Notes under the pieces: generated by a model
Seen by the model: the letters and a program-made list of their open reading frames with translations, nothing else
Database searches by the model: none
Told to the model about the DNA's origin: nothing
Assembly (NCBI GenBank): GCA_029624765.1
Contig: JARSSO010000045.1
Location: forward strand, 186,001 to 250,000
Length of the DNA: 64,000 nt
Origin: Candidatus Contendibacter sp.
GTDB taxonomy: Bacteria > Pseudomonadota > Gammaproteobacteria > Competibacterales > Competibacteraceae
Direction of reading: 5' to 3'
Program-made: the position numbers and the translations under genes
In this document: one piece after another, positions 40,494-49,780 of the stretch
Position numbering within the stretch: position 1 is the first letter of the stretch
Layout: every line of letters begins with the position of its first letter

Positions 40494-41822
40494 ATGCCGC
40501 AACCCATCGCCACCCTGCTCAACGCCCGCTGGATCGTGCCGGTGGAACCGGAAGGACAGGTTCTGGAGCGGCATGCCCTGGCGATTGAGACGGGCCGCAT
40601 TCTCGCCATCTTGCCCCAGGCGGAAGCGGCCGTTCGCTACGACCCCGAAACTTGCCTGAACCTCGGCCGGCACGTGCTGCTGCCCGGTCTGATCAACGCC
40701 CACACCCACGCCAGCATGAATCTGCTGCGCGGTTTCGCCGACGACCTGCCACTGATGCGCTGGCTGCAAGATCATATCTGGCCGGCGGAAAGCCGTTGGG
40801 TCGATCCCGAGTTCGTCCGCGACGGCAGCCAGCTGGCCATCGCGGAAATGCTGCGCGGCGGCGTGACCTGTTTCAACGACATGTATTTCTTCCCGGAAGC
40901 GACCGCCGCCGTGGCGCGCGACTGCGGAATACGCGCCTGCATCGGCCTGATCGCCGTCGATTTTCCCACCGCCTACGCCCGCGATCTGGACGAATACCTG
41001 GAGAAGGGACTGGCCCTGCATGCCAAGTTGCAAGCCGAACCGCGACTGCACACCGCCTTTGCTCCCCATGCGGCTTACACGGTCTCGGGGCCGGCCCTGG
41101 AGCGAATCGGCCGGCTGGCGGTGGAACTGGCGATTCCGGTGCATATCCACCTCCACGAAACCGCCGCCGAGATCGCCAACTTCCAGACCCGGCACGGCTG
41201 CCGGCCGCTGGCCCGGCTGGAACAGCTCGGCCTCCTGTCGCCGCGCCTGCTGGCCGTTCACATGACCCAGATCGAACCCGCCGAGATCGACCGGCTGGCG
41301 CAAGCGGGCGTCCACATCGCCCATTGCCCGGAATCCAACCTCAAGCTCGCCAGTGGCTTCTGTCCAACCGCCCGGCTCGACGCCGCCGGGGTCAACGTGG
41401 CCATCGGCACCGATGGCGCGGCCAGCAACAACGATCTCGATCTGTTCGGGGAACTGCGCGCCGCCGCTCTGCTCGGCAAGGGGGTGGCCGGCGACGCCGC
41501 CGTTCTGCCAGCGGCGCGGGTATTGCGGATGGCCACCATCAATGGCGCCCGGGCGCTGGGCCTGGGCGCGGAAATCGGCTCGCTGGAGCCGGGCAAGGCC
41601 GCCGATCTGATCGCTGTCGATCTCGGTCAGCCGGAAACCGAACCGGTCTACCACCCCATCTCGCAACTGGTTTACGCGACCGGACGCCATCAGGTGACCG
41701 ATGTCTGGGTCGCCGGTCAGCATCTGTTGGCCGAACGGCGTCTGACCACGCTGGATCTGGACGACATTCTTCAACGGGCGCGCGGCTGGCGGAAAAAAAT
41801 CAACGCCGGCGACCAGGCGTAG
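40494..41822 (+). CDS. mtaD: 5-methylthioadenosine / S-adenosylhomocysteine deaminase (TRZ/ATZ family)
   Basis: A 442-residue amidohydrolase that deaminates methylthioadenosine (and often S-adenosylhomocysteine) to the inosine form. Metal ligands are visible: '[13 protein letters not shown]' (His70, His72), '[10 protein letters not shown]' (third His), a histidine in '[14 protein letters not shown]', and the aspartate in '[13 protein letters not shown]'. In Pseudomonas the homologue sits next to mtnA, ubiG and mupP and feeds methylthioinosine to a phosphorylase and MtnA. Here mtnA lies on the other side of the OmpA-family gene. TTTGGAGA ends 9-12 bases before the ATG. Confidence 0.93.
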   Translation: MPQPIATLLNARWIVPVEPEGQVLERHALAIETGRILAILPQAEAAVRYDPETCLNLGRHVLLPGLINAHTHASMNLLRGFADDLPLMRWLQDHIWPAESRWVDPEFVRDGSQLAIAEMLRGGVTCFNDMYFFPEATAAVARDCGIRACIGLIAVDFPTAYARDLDEYLEKGLALHAKLQAEPRLHTAFAPHAAYTVSGPALERIGRLAVELAIPVHIHLHETAAEIANFQTRHGCRPLARLEQLGLLSPRLLAVHMTQIEPAEIDRLAQAGVHIAHCPESNLKLASGFCPTARLDAAGVNVAIGTDGAASNNDLDLFGELRAAALLGKGVAGDAAVLPAARVLRMATINGARALGLGAEIGSLEPGKAADLIAVDLGQPETEPVYHPISQLVYATGRHQVTDVWVAGQHLLAERRLTTLDLDDILQRARGWRKKINAGDQA

Positions 41823-41893
41823 ATCGCGCCCCCGCTCCGAATCGCCAGCGCATCCGTTCCCGTACCCTTTGCCCGTTTCAGGTGATCCTGGAT

Positions 41894-42625
41894 ATGACGA
41901 CCGCGACTCTCAACGTGGATGCACAAGAACTCGCCAAATTCGAGGCGCTCGCCAGCCGCTGGTGGGACCCCGACAGCGAGTTCAAGCCCTTGCACGACAT
42001 CAATCCCCTGCGGCTGGATTACATCGCCGAACGGGCCGGGGGGCTGCGCGGCCGGCGGACGCTGGACGTCGGCTGCGGCGGCGGCATCCTGGCCGAGAGC
42101 ATGGCCCTGCGCGGCGCCCGCGTGCTGGGTATCGACATGGGTGAGGCGCCGCTGGCGGTCGCCCAGTTGCACCAACTGGAATCGGGCCTGGAGTCCGGCG
42201 CGGAACTGGATTATCGGCGGATCACCGCCGAGGAGCTGGCCGAAAGCGAACCGGCCGGTTTCGACGTGGTCACCTGCATGGAACTTCTGGAGCACGTTCC
42301 AGATCCGGCCTCGACGATTCAAGCCTGCGCCCGGCTGGTCAAGCCCGGCGGTCATCTGTTCTTCTCCACCATCAACCGCCATCCGAAAGCCTATCTGTTG
42401 GCCATCGTCGGCGCGGAATACGTCTTGCGGATGCTGCCCAGGGGCACCCACGACTACCGCAAGTTCATCCGGCCCTCGGAGCTGGACGACTGGCTTCGCG
42501 CCGCCGGGCTGACGCTCCACCATCTCACCGGCCTGCATTACCACCCGCTGACCGGTCGCTATCGGCTGGGACCGGGGGTAGCGGTCAACTACATGGCGCA
42601 TTGCCGGCCGGACGACGCGGCATGA
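41894..42625 (+). CDS. ubiG: Ubiquinone biosynthesis O-methyltransferase
   Basis: A 243-residue SAM-dependent enzyme that carries out the two O-methylations of ubiquinone synthesis. The opening '[15 protein letters not shown]', '[13 protein letters not shown]', the SAM-binding '[15 protein letters not shown]', '[13 protein letters not shown]' and '[19 protein letters not shown]' are diagnostic of UbiG. Its presence implies that the organism makes ubiquinone and so respires aerobically or with nitrate. The stop overlaps the phosphatase start in an ATGA. Confidence 0.96.
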   Translation: MTTATLNVDAQELAKFEALASRWWDPDSEFKPLHDINPLRLDYIAERAGGLRGRRTLDVGCGGGILAESMALRGARVLGIDMGEAPLAVAQLHQLESGLESGAELDYRRITAEELAESEPAGFDVVTCMELLEHVPDPASTIQACARLVKPGGHLFFSTINRHPKAYLLAIVGAEYVLRMLPRGTHDYRKFIRPSELDDWLRAAGLTLHHLTGLHYHPLTGRYRLGPGVAVNYMAHCRPDDAA

Positions 42626-43302
42626 ACCCGCCGCCCGCCTGCGTGTTGTTCGACCTGGACGGCACCCTGCTGGACACCGCCCCCGATCTGGCGGCGGCCC
42701 TGAACCGGCTGCGGCGCGAGTGCGGCCAGTCCGCATTGGCGCCCGCCGCCATTCGGCCGACGATTTCCCACGGCTCGCCGGGGATGCTGAAGCTGGGTCT
42801 TGGGCTGGAACCCGACGACGCGGGCTACGCTGAACTGAATCGGCGGTTTCTGGAGCTTTACCGCGAGCATATCGCCGTCGGCACCGTACTGTTTCCCGGC
42901 ATGGCCGAAGTGCTCGCCCATCTGGAAACCGTCGGCATTCCCTGGGGTGTGGTCACCAACAAACCGGGTTGGCTGACCGAACCGCTGCTGAAGGCGCTGG
43001 CGCTCTGGCCACGGGCGGCCTGCGTGGTCAGCGGCGATACCCTGACCCAGCGCAAACCGGACCCCGAACCGCTGTGGCACGCCTGCGAACGGGTGGGCGT
43101 CGCGCCCGCCCGCGCGCTGTACATCGGCGACGCCGAGCGCGACGTGCAAGCCGGCAACCGAGCCGGTTTGCTTACCTTGGTGGCCCGTTTCGGCTATCTG
43201 GGCGCCGAGGATCGACCGGAGGGCTGGGGCGCCGCCGGCTTTCTGGACCAGCCGACCGATCTGCTCGGCTGGCTGGGCGCGGCTAGCGCGCGCCGGTCAT
43301 GA
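42622..43302 (+). CDS. HAD-family phosphatase, MupP/Gph type
   Basis: A 226-residue haloacid-dehalogenase phosphatase: motif I '[12 protein letters not shown]' (Asp11, Asp13), motif II in 'WGVVTNKPG', motif III and IV in '[16 protein letters not shown]' and '[12 protein letters not shown]'. It is related to phosphoglycolate phosphatase Gph; the fixed position after ubiG is where Pseudomonas has MupP, the N-acetylmuramate-6-phosphate phosphatase of cell-wall recycling. Position favours MupP, but the two activities cannot be told apart by eye. Its 3' end overlaps the end of the convergent PP2C gene by 20 bases. Confidence 0.88.
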   Translation: MNPPPACVLFDLDGTLLDTAPDLAAALNRLRRECGQSALAPAAIRPTISHGSPGMLKLGLGLEPDDAGYAELNRRFLELYREHIAVGTVLFPGMAEVLAHLETVGIPWGVVTNKPGWLTEPLLKALALWPRAACVVSGDTLTQRKPDPEPLWHACERVGVAPARALYIGDAERDVQAGNRAGLLTLVARFGYLGAEDRPEGWGAAGFLDQPTDLLGWLGAASARRS

Positions 43303-44206
43303 TGGCGCTGACCGTCGGCGAGACGCCGACCGGCCCCAGCCACCACCAGAGACCGCCAACCGCCAGCGCGCTCAACACGGCCGCCAGCAACGACGCGCCG
43401 AGCCAGAACCGGCGCCACCAGGGCGTGGCGGGCCGATGCGCCGCCGATCGGGCCCACAGCACCGTGACGTTGTCCTGACGGAGATTGCGACGGTCCGCCA
43501 CGGCCGCCAACAACCGCGCGCAAGGAGAGTTTTCAGAGTGAGCGCGGCCCAGCACCGCGGCAATTTCCTTTTCACCCAGCGTCAGCAGACCGTCGCTGGC
43601 CAGCAAAATCTGATCCTCGGGCCTGAGGGGATACGGCTGGCGCGGCAAGTCCACCAGTTCCAGTTCCGCGCCGGTGACCGCGCTGATCAGCGCGTTGCGG
43701 TCGGGGTGGCGGGCGGCCTCGGCGGCGCTGATTTCCCCATTGATCACCTGATAGGCCAGGATGCTGCGATAGGCGTGGTCCTGATTCAGCCGGTGCAGTC
43801 GCCCCCGTCGCCACAGCCACAGCGGCGAGTCGCCCACGCTGATCCAGTACAGGCCGTCCTCCGCCAGCACCACCGCCAGCAGAGTGCAACCCATGCCCCG
43901 CAACCCGTGGGGGTCGCTGGCGACATCCCTCGCCATCCGCTCGTTAACGCGCGCCAGGGTTTGTTCAAGGCGTTCGGGGATGGCGGCGGCTGACGCCGCG
44001 TCATAAAGTTCGACGAAGCCGCGCACCGCCAGGGCGCTGGCCCGGGCGCCGCCCTGTTCGCCGCCCATGCCGTCGGCCAGCACCAGCAACAGGTCGCCCG
44101 CCTCCAGCTCCGGCGGCAGCTCGAAGATTCCATAATCATCTTCCTGCCGGGAACGACTGCCTTGCGCCGCGCCTTCGTCATGTACCCACGCCGCCATGTT
44201 ATTCAT
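43283..44206 (-). CDS. PP2C-type Ser/Thr phosphatase, membrane-anchored
   Basis: A 307-residue protein phosphatase. Metal-binding motifs of the PPM family are present: 'GSRSRQEDDYGIF' (motif 1), 'LADGMGGEQGGARAS' (motif 2), 'LLASDGLLTLGEKEI' (motif 8) and 'RQDNVTVL' (final Asp). A single hydrophobic helix near the C-terminus (about 268-292) would anchor it in the inner membrane with the catalytic domain inside. It is the last gene of a kinase - FHA - FHA - phosphatase operon and should reverse the kinase's phosphorylation. It starts 11 bases after the preceding gene. Confidence 0.92.
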   Translation of the reverse strand: MNNMAAWVHDEGAAQGSRSRQEDDYGIFELPPELEAGDLLLVLADGMGGEQGGARASALAVRGFVELYDAASAAAIPERLEQTLARVNERMARDVASDPHGLRGMGCTLLAVVLAEDGLYWISVGDSPLWLWRRGRLHRLNQDHAYRSILAYQVINGEISAAEAARHPDRNALISAVTGAELELVDLPRQPYPLRPEDQILLASDGLLTLGEKEIAAVLGRAHSENSPCARLLAAVADRRNLRQDNVTVLWARSAAHRPATPWWRRFWLGASLLAAVLSALAVGGLWWWLGPVGVSPTVSAIMTGAR

Positions 44207-44217
44207 CCTTCTTGGCG

Positions 44218-44796
44218 TCAGTCACCGTCGCGCCAGTCAAACCCCGGCCCGCACAGCGGGACGAATCGCACCTGGGTTTGGCCGAACCGTACTGTCTCGC
44301 CACCCACCAGTTCCACCGATTCCCGAACGGGCTGGCCGTTCAGCCAGGTCTCCGAGGCGGCCGACTGCGCCAGGTAGAAACGGCGCGACCGCGTGGTGTA
44401 GATGATCGCCGCGTGATTGTCGGCCGCGATGGTCGGATCGCCAAAGTTCAGGCGGATCCGGGCGTGCGGCCCGCTGCCGATATCGTTGACGCCATAGCTG
44501 AGTTGCAGGGTCTGACCACGTCCCGGCCCGGCGACAATCGCCAGCCAGCCGACAACCGGGCCAGCCGCAACGCTCGGCGCCTCCGTGACTGAGGGAGGGA
44601 CTGTCCGACCGGGGACCAGCGCGGGGGGCGCGGGTGTGGCCGGTGGAGGCGCTGGTGGCGTGGCCGGCGGGGGCGCGGCCGGCGCGGTGGGTCGAGCCTT
44701 TTCCAACGGCTCGGAGCGAACGATGCGGCGGGTGGGTTCGACCGGCTGCTCGGGGATGGTTGGACCCTTTTTGAAGAAGCCACGATAAAGAGGCAT
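44218..44796 (-). CDS. FHA-domain protein with proline-rich linker
   Basis: A 192-residue protein: a short basic start, a Pro/Ala-rich linker (about 30-75) and a C-terminal FHA domain (about 85-185), which would bind phosphothreonine. The domain retains 'DIGSGPHARIRL' and 'TWLNGQPV', but the usual Ser-x-x-His of the binding loop reads 'IAADNHAAII', so affinity for phosphothreonine may differ. It follows the first FHA gene by 47 bases and precedes the phosphatase gene by 11. Confidence 0.85.
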   Translation of the reverse strand: MPLYRGFFKKGPTIPEQPVEPTRRIVRSEPLEKARPTAPAAPPPATPPAPPPATPAPPALVPGRTVPPSVTEAPSVAAGPVVGWLAIVAGPGRGQTLQLSYGVNDIGSGPHARIRLNFGDPTIAADNHAAIIYTTRSRRFYLAQSAASETWLNGQPVRESVELVGGETVRFGQTQVRFVPLCGPGFDWRDGD

Positions 44797-44843
44797 GGAT
44801 CTGATCTCTGCTGAAAACTAATGGCAAACGATGCTTCGCGCAT

Positions 44844-45197
44844 TCACCCGTCGATTCGAAAGTGCAGGCGCACCTCGCCCAGTTCCACCACATCGCCATG
44901 GTGCAAAACCTGACTTTGAACCGGCTGCCCATTGACCCGGGTGCCGTTGGTGGAGCCGAGATCGCAGATTTGAAACGTGCCATCGGGCAGGTGATAAATC
45001 TCGGCGTGACGGCTGGAAACCGAATTGTTATTGAAGAATAGATCGTTTTCCGGCAGCCGACCCAACCGGCACAACGGCGAGCGCAGTCGAAGATCGCCCT
45101 TGCCCGGCATGTCGGTGCGAATGAACCGCGCCCGCGTCACCGTGGTTTCCGGTGGGTTGGCCCGCCGACGCGAAAATGGCCAGAATGTCAATTTCAT
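44844..45197 (-). CDS. Single FHA-domain protein
   Basis: A 117-residue protein that is essentially one FHA domain after a basic ~20-residue start. All key residues are there: 'CRLGRLPENDLFF' (Gly-Arg), 'SVSSRHAEIYH' (Ser-Arg-His) and 'GSTNGTRVNG' (Asn-Gly). It should bind a phosphothreonine on a partner, most simply the kinase encoded just before it. Its ATG overlaps the kinase stop (ATGA at 45194-45197), so the two proteins are made together. Confidence 0.9.
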   Translation of the reverse strand: MKLTFWPFSRRRANPPETTVTRARFIRTDMPGKGDLRLRSPLCRLGRLPENDLFFNNNSVSSRHAEIYHLPDGTFQICDLGSTNGTRVNGQPVQSQVLHHGDVVELGEVRLHFRIDG

Positions 45198-47278
45198 TTC
45201 TGATTGAACCCCGTCGAGGTAGGCGATTCCCAGGGATTGCCGGCGCGCGCCGGTGGCGCGCTTCGGGCCGGTGCCGCCGGCGTTGCGACGGTCGGCGTAG
45301 GCCGGGTCTGGCCGCGACGATCCCTTGATCGGACGGTCCTCGACCGAGCCGGCTCGGCGGCGCGCGCGGGCGCTTTCTTGTCCGCGTCCGGCTTGGTCGC
45401 GGATCGTTCGCTCACCGCGCCCAGTCGCGGCCCGCTCTGCCTGGACGCCGGCGTCGGCGCGGGAGAAGGAGGCAGCGCGGGAGAAGGAGGCGCCGCGGTT
45501 TCCGTCGCGACCGGTTCCGACGGTCTTTCGGGCGTGGGTTCCCGCGGTGGCTGAACCGGTTGCGCGACAGCCGGTTCTTCCTGAAGCCGAACTGGTTGCG
45601 CGCCCTGGCCTTGCTGCTCCAGCAGCGGCGCGGGCAGTTCGCCGCCCGGCGGCGGCGCCCCGGCCGCCGCCGGTGGAGATTCGCGCAGGGTGGTTTCGAC
45701 GATGAGCGGCGGCGGACTCGTGGAGGGCGTGACCAACTCCCCGGATGAAGCTCCGGCGGCGGATCCAACTTCCGCCGGGACCGCGGGCGGCGGCGGCGCG
45801 ACAGTCGACCCCGCCACTCCAGGCGCCGGCGATGGCGGCGGCGCGACAGTCGACCCCGCCACTCCAGGCGCCGGCGATGGCGGCGGCGCGACGGTCGACC
45901 CCACCACTCCAGACGCCGGCGATGGTGGCGGCGCGGTGAGAGACCCGGCCGGTCGTCCGCGCGAATCCTGGCCAGGGAGGGACGGCTTCGGCGTCGGCGC
46001 GGACGGCCAGAGCCACGCCACTGTCAGCACCGTCGCCACCGCCACGGCCACCGCGCCGCCGGCCAGGATCGCCACTGGCGCGCGGCGGGGAGGCGGGCTG
46101 GCGCTCGCCGGGGGCGCGGACGATACTTCCCGCCGCCTGGTGAGATCAAGGTCAAGACTTTCAATGGCGGGCGGAGCGGTTTTGGCTTTTCCCTCCTTGA
46201 ACTCCATCTTCAGCGGCGGTGGCGCGGCCGGCGGATGGCCAGGCGCGGACCGCGCGGCCGGCTCCTGCATCGACGGCTTGCCGGATTTGATCACCGGGGC
46301 CGCCATCATGATTACGGTTTCGTCGCTGTCTTCATCCTGCGAACCGGCGAGCGCGGCCTGCATTTCGGCCACGTCGCGGAACCGCATTTCCGGCCGCACC
46401 GCCAGTGCCCGGTCGATGGCTCGCAACAGATTGCTGCTATAGCGCCCGGCGCCCGCTTCGACCGCCGGCGCCAAATGGTCATCCAACAGTCGTTCGGCGG
46501 CTTCCGCCGGAGTGTGGCCGATCACGCAGCGATAGAGCACCGCGCCGAGAGCGTAGAGATCGGTCCAGGTGCCATAGCGGTCGTTGCGCGTGGTGTACTG
46601 CTCCGGCGGCGAGTATCCGGGCGTCACCAGACTGGTCACGCTCTGGCTGTGGCGGCTGATGGCTGCCCGGGCCGCGCCGAAATCGATCAGCATGACCCGA
46701 TGATCGCGCGCGCGGACGTACAGATTGGCCGGCTTGATGTCCCGATGCAGATAACCCTGCTCGTGGACCGCCTGCAAGGCCGGCAGCACGTCTTCCAGCA
46801 GCCCGCGCACCTGATCCTCGCCCAGGGTTCTACTCTCGTCCAGGATCGTGCTCAGGGGCTCGCCTTCCTCGTACTCCATGACGATATAGGCGGTGCCGTT
46901 GGCGCGGAAGTAGCGCTTGACCCGCACCACGTAGGGATGCTGGATTCGGGCCAGCACCCGCGCCTCGTCGAGAAAGCGTTCCAACCCCCATTCGTAATCC
47001 GAGGTTTGCCCGCCGGCGGCGCTGGACAGCCCCTGAGTATTGGCATAGACCATCACGCCGTCGGCATCGCGGAACGACCATTCGACGGGAAAGTACTCCT
47101 TGATGGCGACCCAGGCATCAAGGTGCGTGTCCAGGGCCTTGTAGGTCACCCCAAATCCGCCGGCCCCCAGGATGGCGTCGATGCGATACTCATCCAGATG
47201 GTAGCCCGAGGGCAAGGCGTTGGTCCGGCGAGCGCCGCTCTTGGAGGGCGTGGACGGCTGGGCGGTATTTGTGTTCAT
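45194..47278 (-). CDS. Membrane-anchored Ser/Thr protein kinase (Hanks type)
   Basis: A 694-residue bacterial eukaryotic-like kinase. The kinase domain spans about 28-308: glycine loop 'GAGGFG' (38-43), Lys60 in 'VAIKEY', catalytic 'HRDIKPAN' (176-183) and 'DFG' (197-199), then 'TPGYSPPEQY'. A basic/proline-rich juxtamembrane part leads to one helix (about 399-422); the outer ~270 residues are Pro/Ala/Ser-rich with no folded domain apparent and three tandem 15-residue repeats. It lacks PASTA domains. The 'AIKEYFP' type recalls kinases paired with FHA and PP2C proteins near type VI secretion, but no secretion genes are seen here. Confidence 0.93.
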   Translation of the reverse strand: MNTNTAQPSTPSKSGARRTNALPSGYHLDEYRIDAILGAGGFGVTYKALDTHLDAWVAIKEYFPVEWSFRDADGVMVYANTQGLSSAAGGQTSDYEWGLERFLDEARVLARIQHPYVVRVKRYFRANGTAYIVMEYEEGEPLSTILDESRTLGEDQVRGLLEDVLPALQAVHEQGYLHRDIKPANLYVRARDHRVMLIDFGAARAAISRHSQSVTSLVTPGYSPPEQYTTRNDRYGTWTDLYALGAVLYRCVIGHTPAEAAERLLDDHLAPAVEAGAGRYSSNLLRAIDRALAVRPEMRFRDVAEMQAALAGSQDEDSDETVIMMAAPVIKSGKPSMQEPAARSAPGHPPAAPPPLKMEFKEGKAKTAPPAIESLDLDLTRRREVSSAPPASASPPPRRAPVAILAGGAVAVAVATVLTVAWLWPSAPTPKPSLPGQDSRGRPAGSLTAPPPSPASGVVGSTVAPPPSPAPGVAGSTVAPPPSPAPGVAGSTVAPPPPAVPAEVGSAAGASSGELVTPSTSPPPLIVETTLRESPPAAAGAPPPGGELPAPLLEQQGQGAQPVRLQEEPAVAQPVQPPREPTPERPSEPVATETAAPPSPALPPSPAPTPASRQSGPRLGAVSERSATKPDADKKAPARAAEPARSRTVRSRDRRGQTRPTPTVATPAAPARSAPPARAGNPWESPTSTGFNQK
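45789..45923 (-). repeat. Three tandem 45-bp repeats within the kinase gene
   Basis: Three 45-base units (45789-45833, 45834-45878, 45879-45923), the first two identical and the third with a few changes, followed by a degenerate partial unit. In frame they code a 15-residue Pro/Ala-rich repeat (GSTVAPPPSPAPGVA) in the extracytoplasmic tail. Copy number is likely to vary between strains. Confidence 0.9.
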
Positions 47279-47312
47279 GACGGCGGAACCGGATGTGGCG
47301 TGAAGCGGGCCG

Positions 47313-48713
47313 CTAGAAATCCGCGCCGCGGGGCGTGCGCGGGAATGGGATGACGTCCCGGACGTTGGCCATGCCGGTCACGTAACTGACCGTGCGCTCG
47401 AAGCCCAGCCCAAATCCGGCATGGGGCACGCTGCCGTAACGACGCAGGTCCCGATACCAATTATAAGCCGTTTTGCTCATCCCCAGCGCATCCAGGCGGG
47501 CGTCCAGCACCTCCAGTCGTTCCTCGCGCTGGCTGCCGCCAATGATCTCCCCAATGCCCGGCGCCAGCACGTCCATTGCCGCCACCGTGCGGCCATCGTC
47601 GTTCAGTCGCATGTAGAAGCTCTTGATCTCCTTGGGATAGTTCATCAGCACCAGCGGTCGGCCCACATGGTCCTCGGCCAAATGGCGCTCGTGCTCGGAC
47701 TGCAAGTCCATGCCCCAGGCAATCGGAAACTCGAACGACCGGCCGCTGCGTTGCAGAATCCGGATCGCCTCGTCGTAGTCCATGCGTTCGAACGGCGACC
47801 GCACCACCTGCTCCAGCCGCTGGACGCAGGCTTTATCGATCCGCTGGGCAAAGAAGGCCATGTCGTCGGCGCGTTCCTCCAGCACCGCCTGAAAAATGAA
47901 TTTCAGCAGCGCCTCGGCCAGATCGGCGTTGGCGTGCAAGTCGGCGAAGGCGGTTTCCGGCTCCACCATCCAGAATTCGGCCAGATGGCGGCTGGTGTTG
48001 GAATTCTCGGCGCGAAAGGTCGGACCAAAGGTATAGACCTTCGACAGCGCCAGGCAATAGGCCTCGACGTTGAGCTGGCCGGAAACGGTCAGAAAGGTCT
48101 CGCGGCCAAAGAAATCCTGGCTGAAATCAATTCCACCATCGGTGGCGCGCGGGGGGTTGACCAGATCCAGGGCGCTGACCCGGAACAGCGCGCCCGCGCC
48201 CTCGCAGTCGCTGGCGGTGATGATCGGCGTGTGAATCCAGAAATAGCCCCGCTGGTGGAAGAAATTCTGAATGGCCTGGGCCAGGCAATGCCGTACCCGC
48301 GCCACCGCGCCGATGCTGTTGGTGCGGGGACGCAGATGCGCCACCGTCCGTAAATACTCAAAGCTGTGCGGCTTGGGCGCGATGGGATAGGTTTCCGGGT
48401 CCTCGACCCCGCCCACCACCTCGATTCGCTCGGCCCGCAATTCCACGCCCTGGCCCTTGCCGACGGAGAGCGCCAGTTCGCCGGTGACGCGAATCGCGCA
48501 ACCAGCGGTCAAATGCGTCACCTCGCTGGCGTAATTCGGCAGTTCGACGGGTGCGATCACCTGCAAGGATTCGAAACACGAGCCGTCGTGGACCGAGACG
48601 AAGGACAGACCCGCCCTGGAATCGCGGCGGGTACGCACCCAACCCTGTACCACGGTCCGACTGCCGGGCGGGACGCGGCCGCCCAGCACGGCGGCGATGG
48701 GATGAACGGACAT
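47313..48713 (-). CDS. asnS: Asparaginyl-tRNA synthetase
   Basis: A 466-residue class IIb synthetase that charges tRNA-Asn. An N-terminal OB-fold anticodon-binding domain (about 15-105) is followed by the catalytic domain with motif 2 '[20 protein letters not shown]' and motif 3 '[15 protein letters not shown]'. '[12 protein letters not shown]' near the C-terminus is typical of AsnS. Length matches E. coli (466). ATG at 48713 is preferred; a GTG four codons upstream is directly against its GGAG. Essential housekeeping gene, lying alone between the kinase operon and the phasin-like gene. Confidence 0.96.
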   Translation of the reverse strand: MSVHPIAAVLGGRVPPGSRTVVQGWVRTRRDSRAGLSFVSVHDGSCFESLQVIAPVELPNYASEVTHLTAGCAIRVTGELALSVGKGQGVELRAERIEVVGGVEDPETYPIAPKPHSFEYLRTVAHLRPRTNSIGAVARVRHCLAQAIQNFFHQRGYFWIHTPIITASDCEGAGALFRVSALDLVNPPRATDGGIDFSQDFFGRETFLTVSGQLNVEAYCLALSKVYTFGPTFRAENSNTSRHLAEFWMVEPETAFADLHANADLAEALLKFIFQAVLEERADDMAFFAQRIDKACVQRLEQVVRSPFERMDYDEAIRILQRSGRSFEFPIAWGMDLQSEHERHLAEDHVGRPLVLMNYPKEIKSFYMRLNDDGRTVAAMDVLAPGIGEIIGGSQREERLEVLDARLDALGMSKTAYNWYRDLRRYGSVPHAGFGLGFERTVSYVTGMANVRDVIPFPRTPRGADF

Positions 48714-48739
48714 CGAACGATCCACTCCGTGTGACCTTA

Positions 48740-49495
48740 TTAAAGTGACTGACCGTATTTATGCAAGTAGTGTGCCTTGGCTTGACCGATCCAGTCCTCG
48801 CGGCGGATGCGACCGGTGAACTTGATGAAGGTCTCGATCCGCTGGATATCGGCGTCGCTCAGCGTGGCCAATTCTCGGAAACTGGCGACGCCGCAAGCGT
48901 TCAGCTTCTTTTCCAAGGCCGGACCGATCCCATTGATCAGCTTGAGGTCGTCGGGCGATTCCGGGACGGGGGCAGCGGGCTGGATGACGGGCGCTTCGGT
49001 GACCGGTGCTTCGGCGACCGGCATTGGTTCGGGGGCGGCCGGCGGCGCGGGCGTGACGGGAGGTGGTTCCACCGCGACGAACGATTCCGACGGCGCGGTT
49101 TCCGTCGCATCCGTCGGCGCCGACGATCCGGCCGACGCCGACGGAGCGAACCCACCGCCGCGCAAAATCGCGAAGTAGTCGCTCCACCATTGGTTCTGGG
49201 TTTGAATCCAGCGTTGCAAAACCTCTTCCATCTGTCGTGCCCAGGACGCCATCACCTCGGGCGTACCCTTCTCCTGGGCGATGCGCCGTACCCACTCCTC
49301 CACCCAAGCCGCTTCCTGCTCCAGCGATCGCTGAATCGCCGCCTCCCAACTCGCCAGATTTTTCAAGTAGGTTTCCCGCCAGGACTCGACGCCCGTGGGC
49401 GGTTGCAACGGTATGGCCGAACAGAGGCTTTCCCACAGCCGTTTCTGAGCGTCGGTCCAAGTCTTGAAAATATCTTCATGAATCCACAGCTTCAC
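48740..49495 (-). CDS. Phasin-like protein with C-terminal helix-hairpin-helix domain
   Basis: A 251-residue protein. Residues 1 to about 115 form a tryptophan-rich helical region ('[13 protein letters not shown]', '[22 protein letters not shown]', '[15 protein letters not shown]') resembling the helical PhaE/phasin proteins of polyhydroxyalkanoate granules. A Pro/Ala linker (about 130-185) leads to a helix-hairpin-helix unit ('[20 protein letters not shown]', '[14 protein letters not shown]'), a module also found fused to NuoE-type and ribosomal proteins. The start is GTG at 49495, supported by GGAGGG with 8-base spacing. Role in granule formation is inference from composition only. Confidence 0.7.
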   Translation of the reverse strand: MKLWIHEDIFKTWTDAQKRLWESLCSAIPLQPPTGVESWRETYLKNLASWEAAIQRSLEQEAAWVEEWVRRIAQEKGTPEVMASWARQMEEVLQRWIQTQNQWWSDYFAILRGGGFAPSASAGSSAPTDATETAPSESFVAVEPPPVTPAPPAAPEPMPVAEAPVTEAPVIQPAAPVPESPDDLKLINGIGPALEKKLNACGVASFRELATLSDADIQRIETFIKFTGRIRREDWIGQAKAHYLHKYGQSL

Positions 49496-49780
49496 GGTCG
49501 CTACCCTCCACCCCTCAGGAAATCGTCCAGCCGCCGGCTTCAAGCCATGCTTGAGCCGCGGACGGCGCCAAAAAAGTAATCCATCTTAGGGCCGAGCGTC
49601 GGTTAAAGCCAATCCGGTTCTCAAATTGTTCCCAACCCACTCGCAATCGTCGTACCCTCGAACCGGGCGACAATCCGCAAACCGACGCGATGCCCATTCG
49701 ACGGATTGCTATAATCCTGGTCCTCGCCACCGCCGCGCGCGGCAGGTTCTCTTCATAAAAATTTTCATGGATACAATCCT
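49496..49780. promoter_or_regulatory. Divergent region upstream of cysE
   Basis: No gene is supported in these 285 bases. A perfect -10 box TATAAT is at 49710-49715, pointing towards cysE, but a matching -35 at the right distance is poor (GATG-type sequence around 49688). The phasin-like gene is read the other way from 49495. Confidence 0.4.

Noticed and set aside
45789-45923. Tandem repeat considered as a CRISPR array
   Set aside because: Units abut directly with no unique spacers and are in frame within the kinase gene.
43283-47278. Type VI secretion locus
   Set aside because: The kinase/FHA/phosphatase set is often linked with T6SS, but no Tss component is present in the window.
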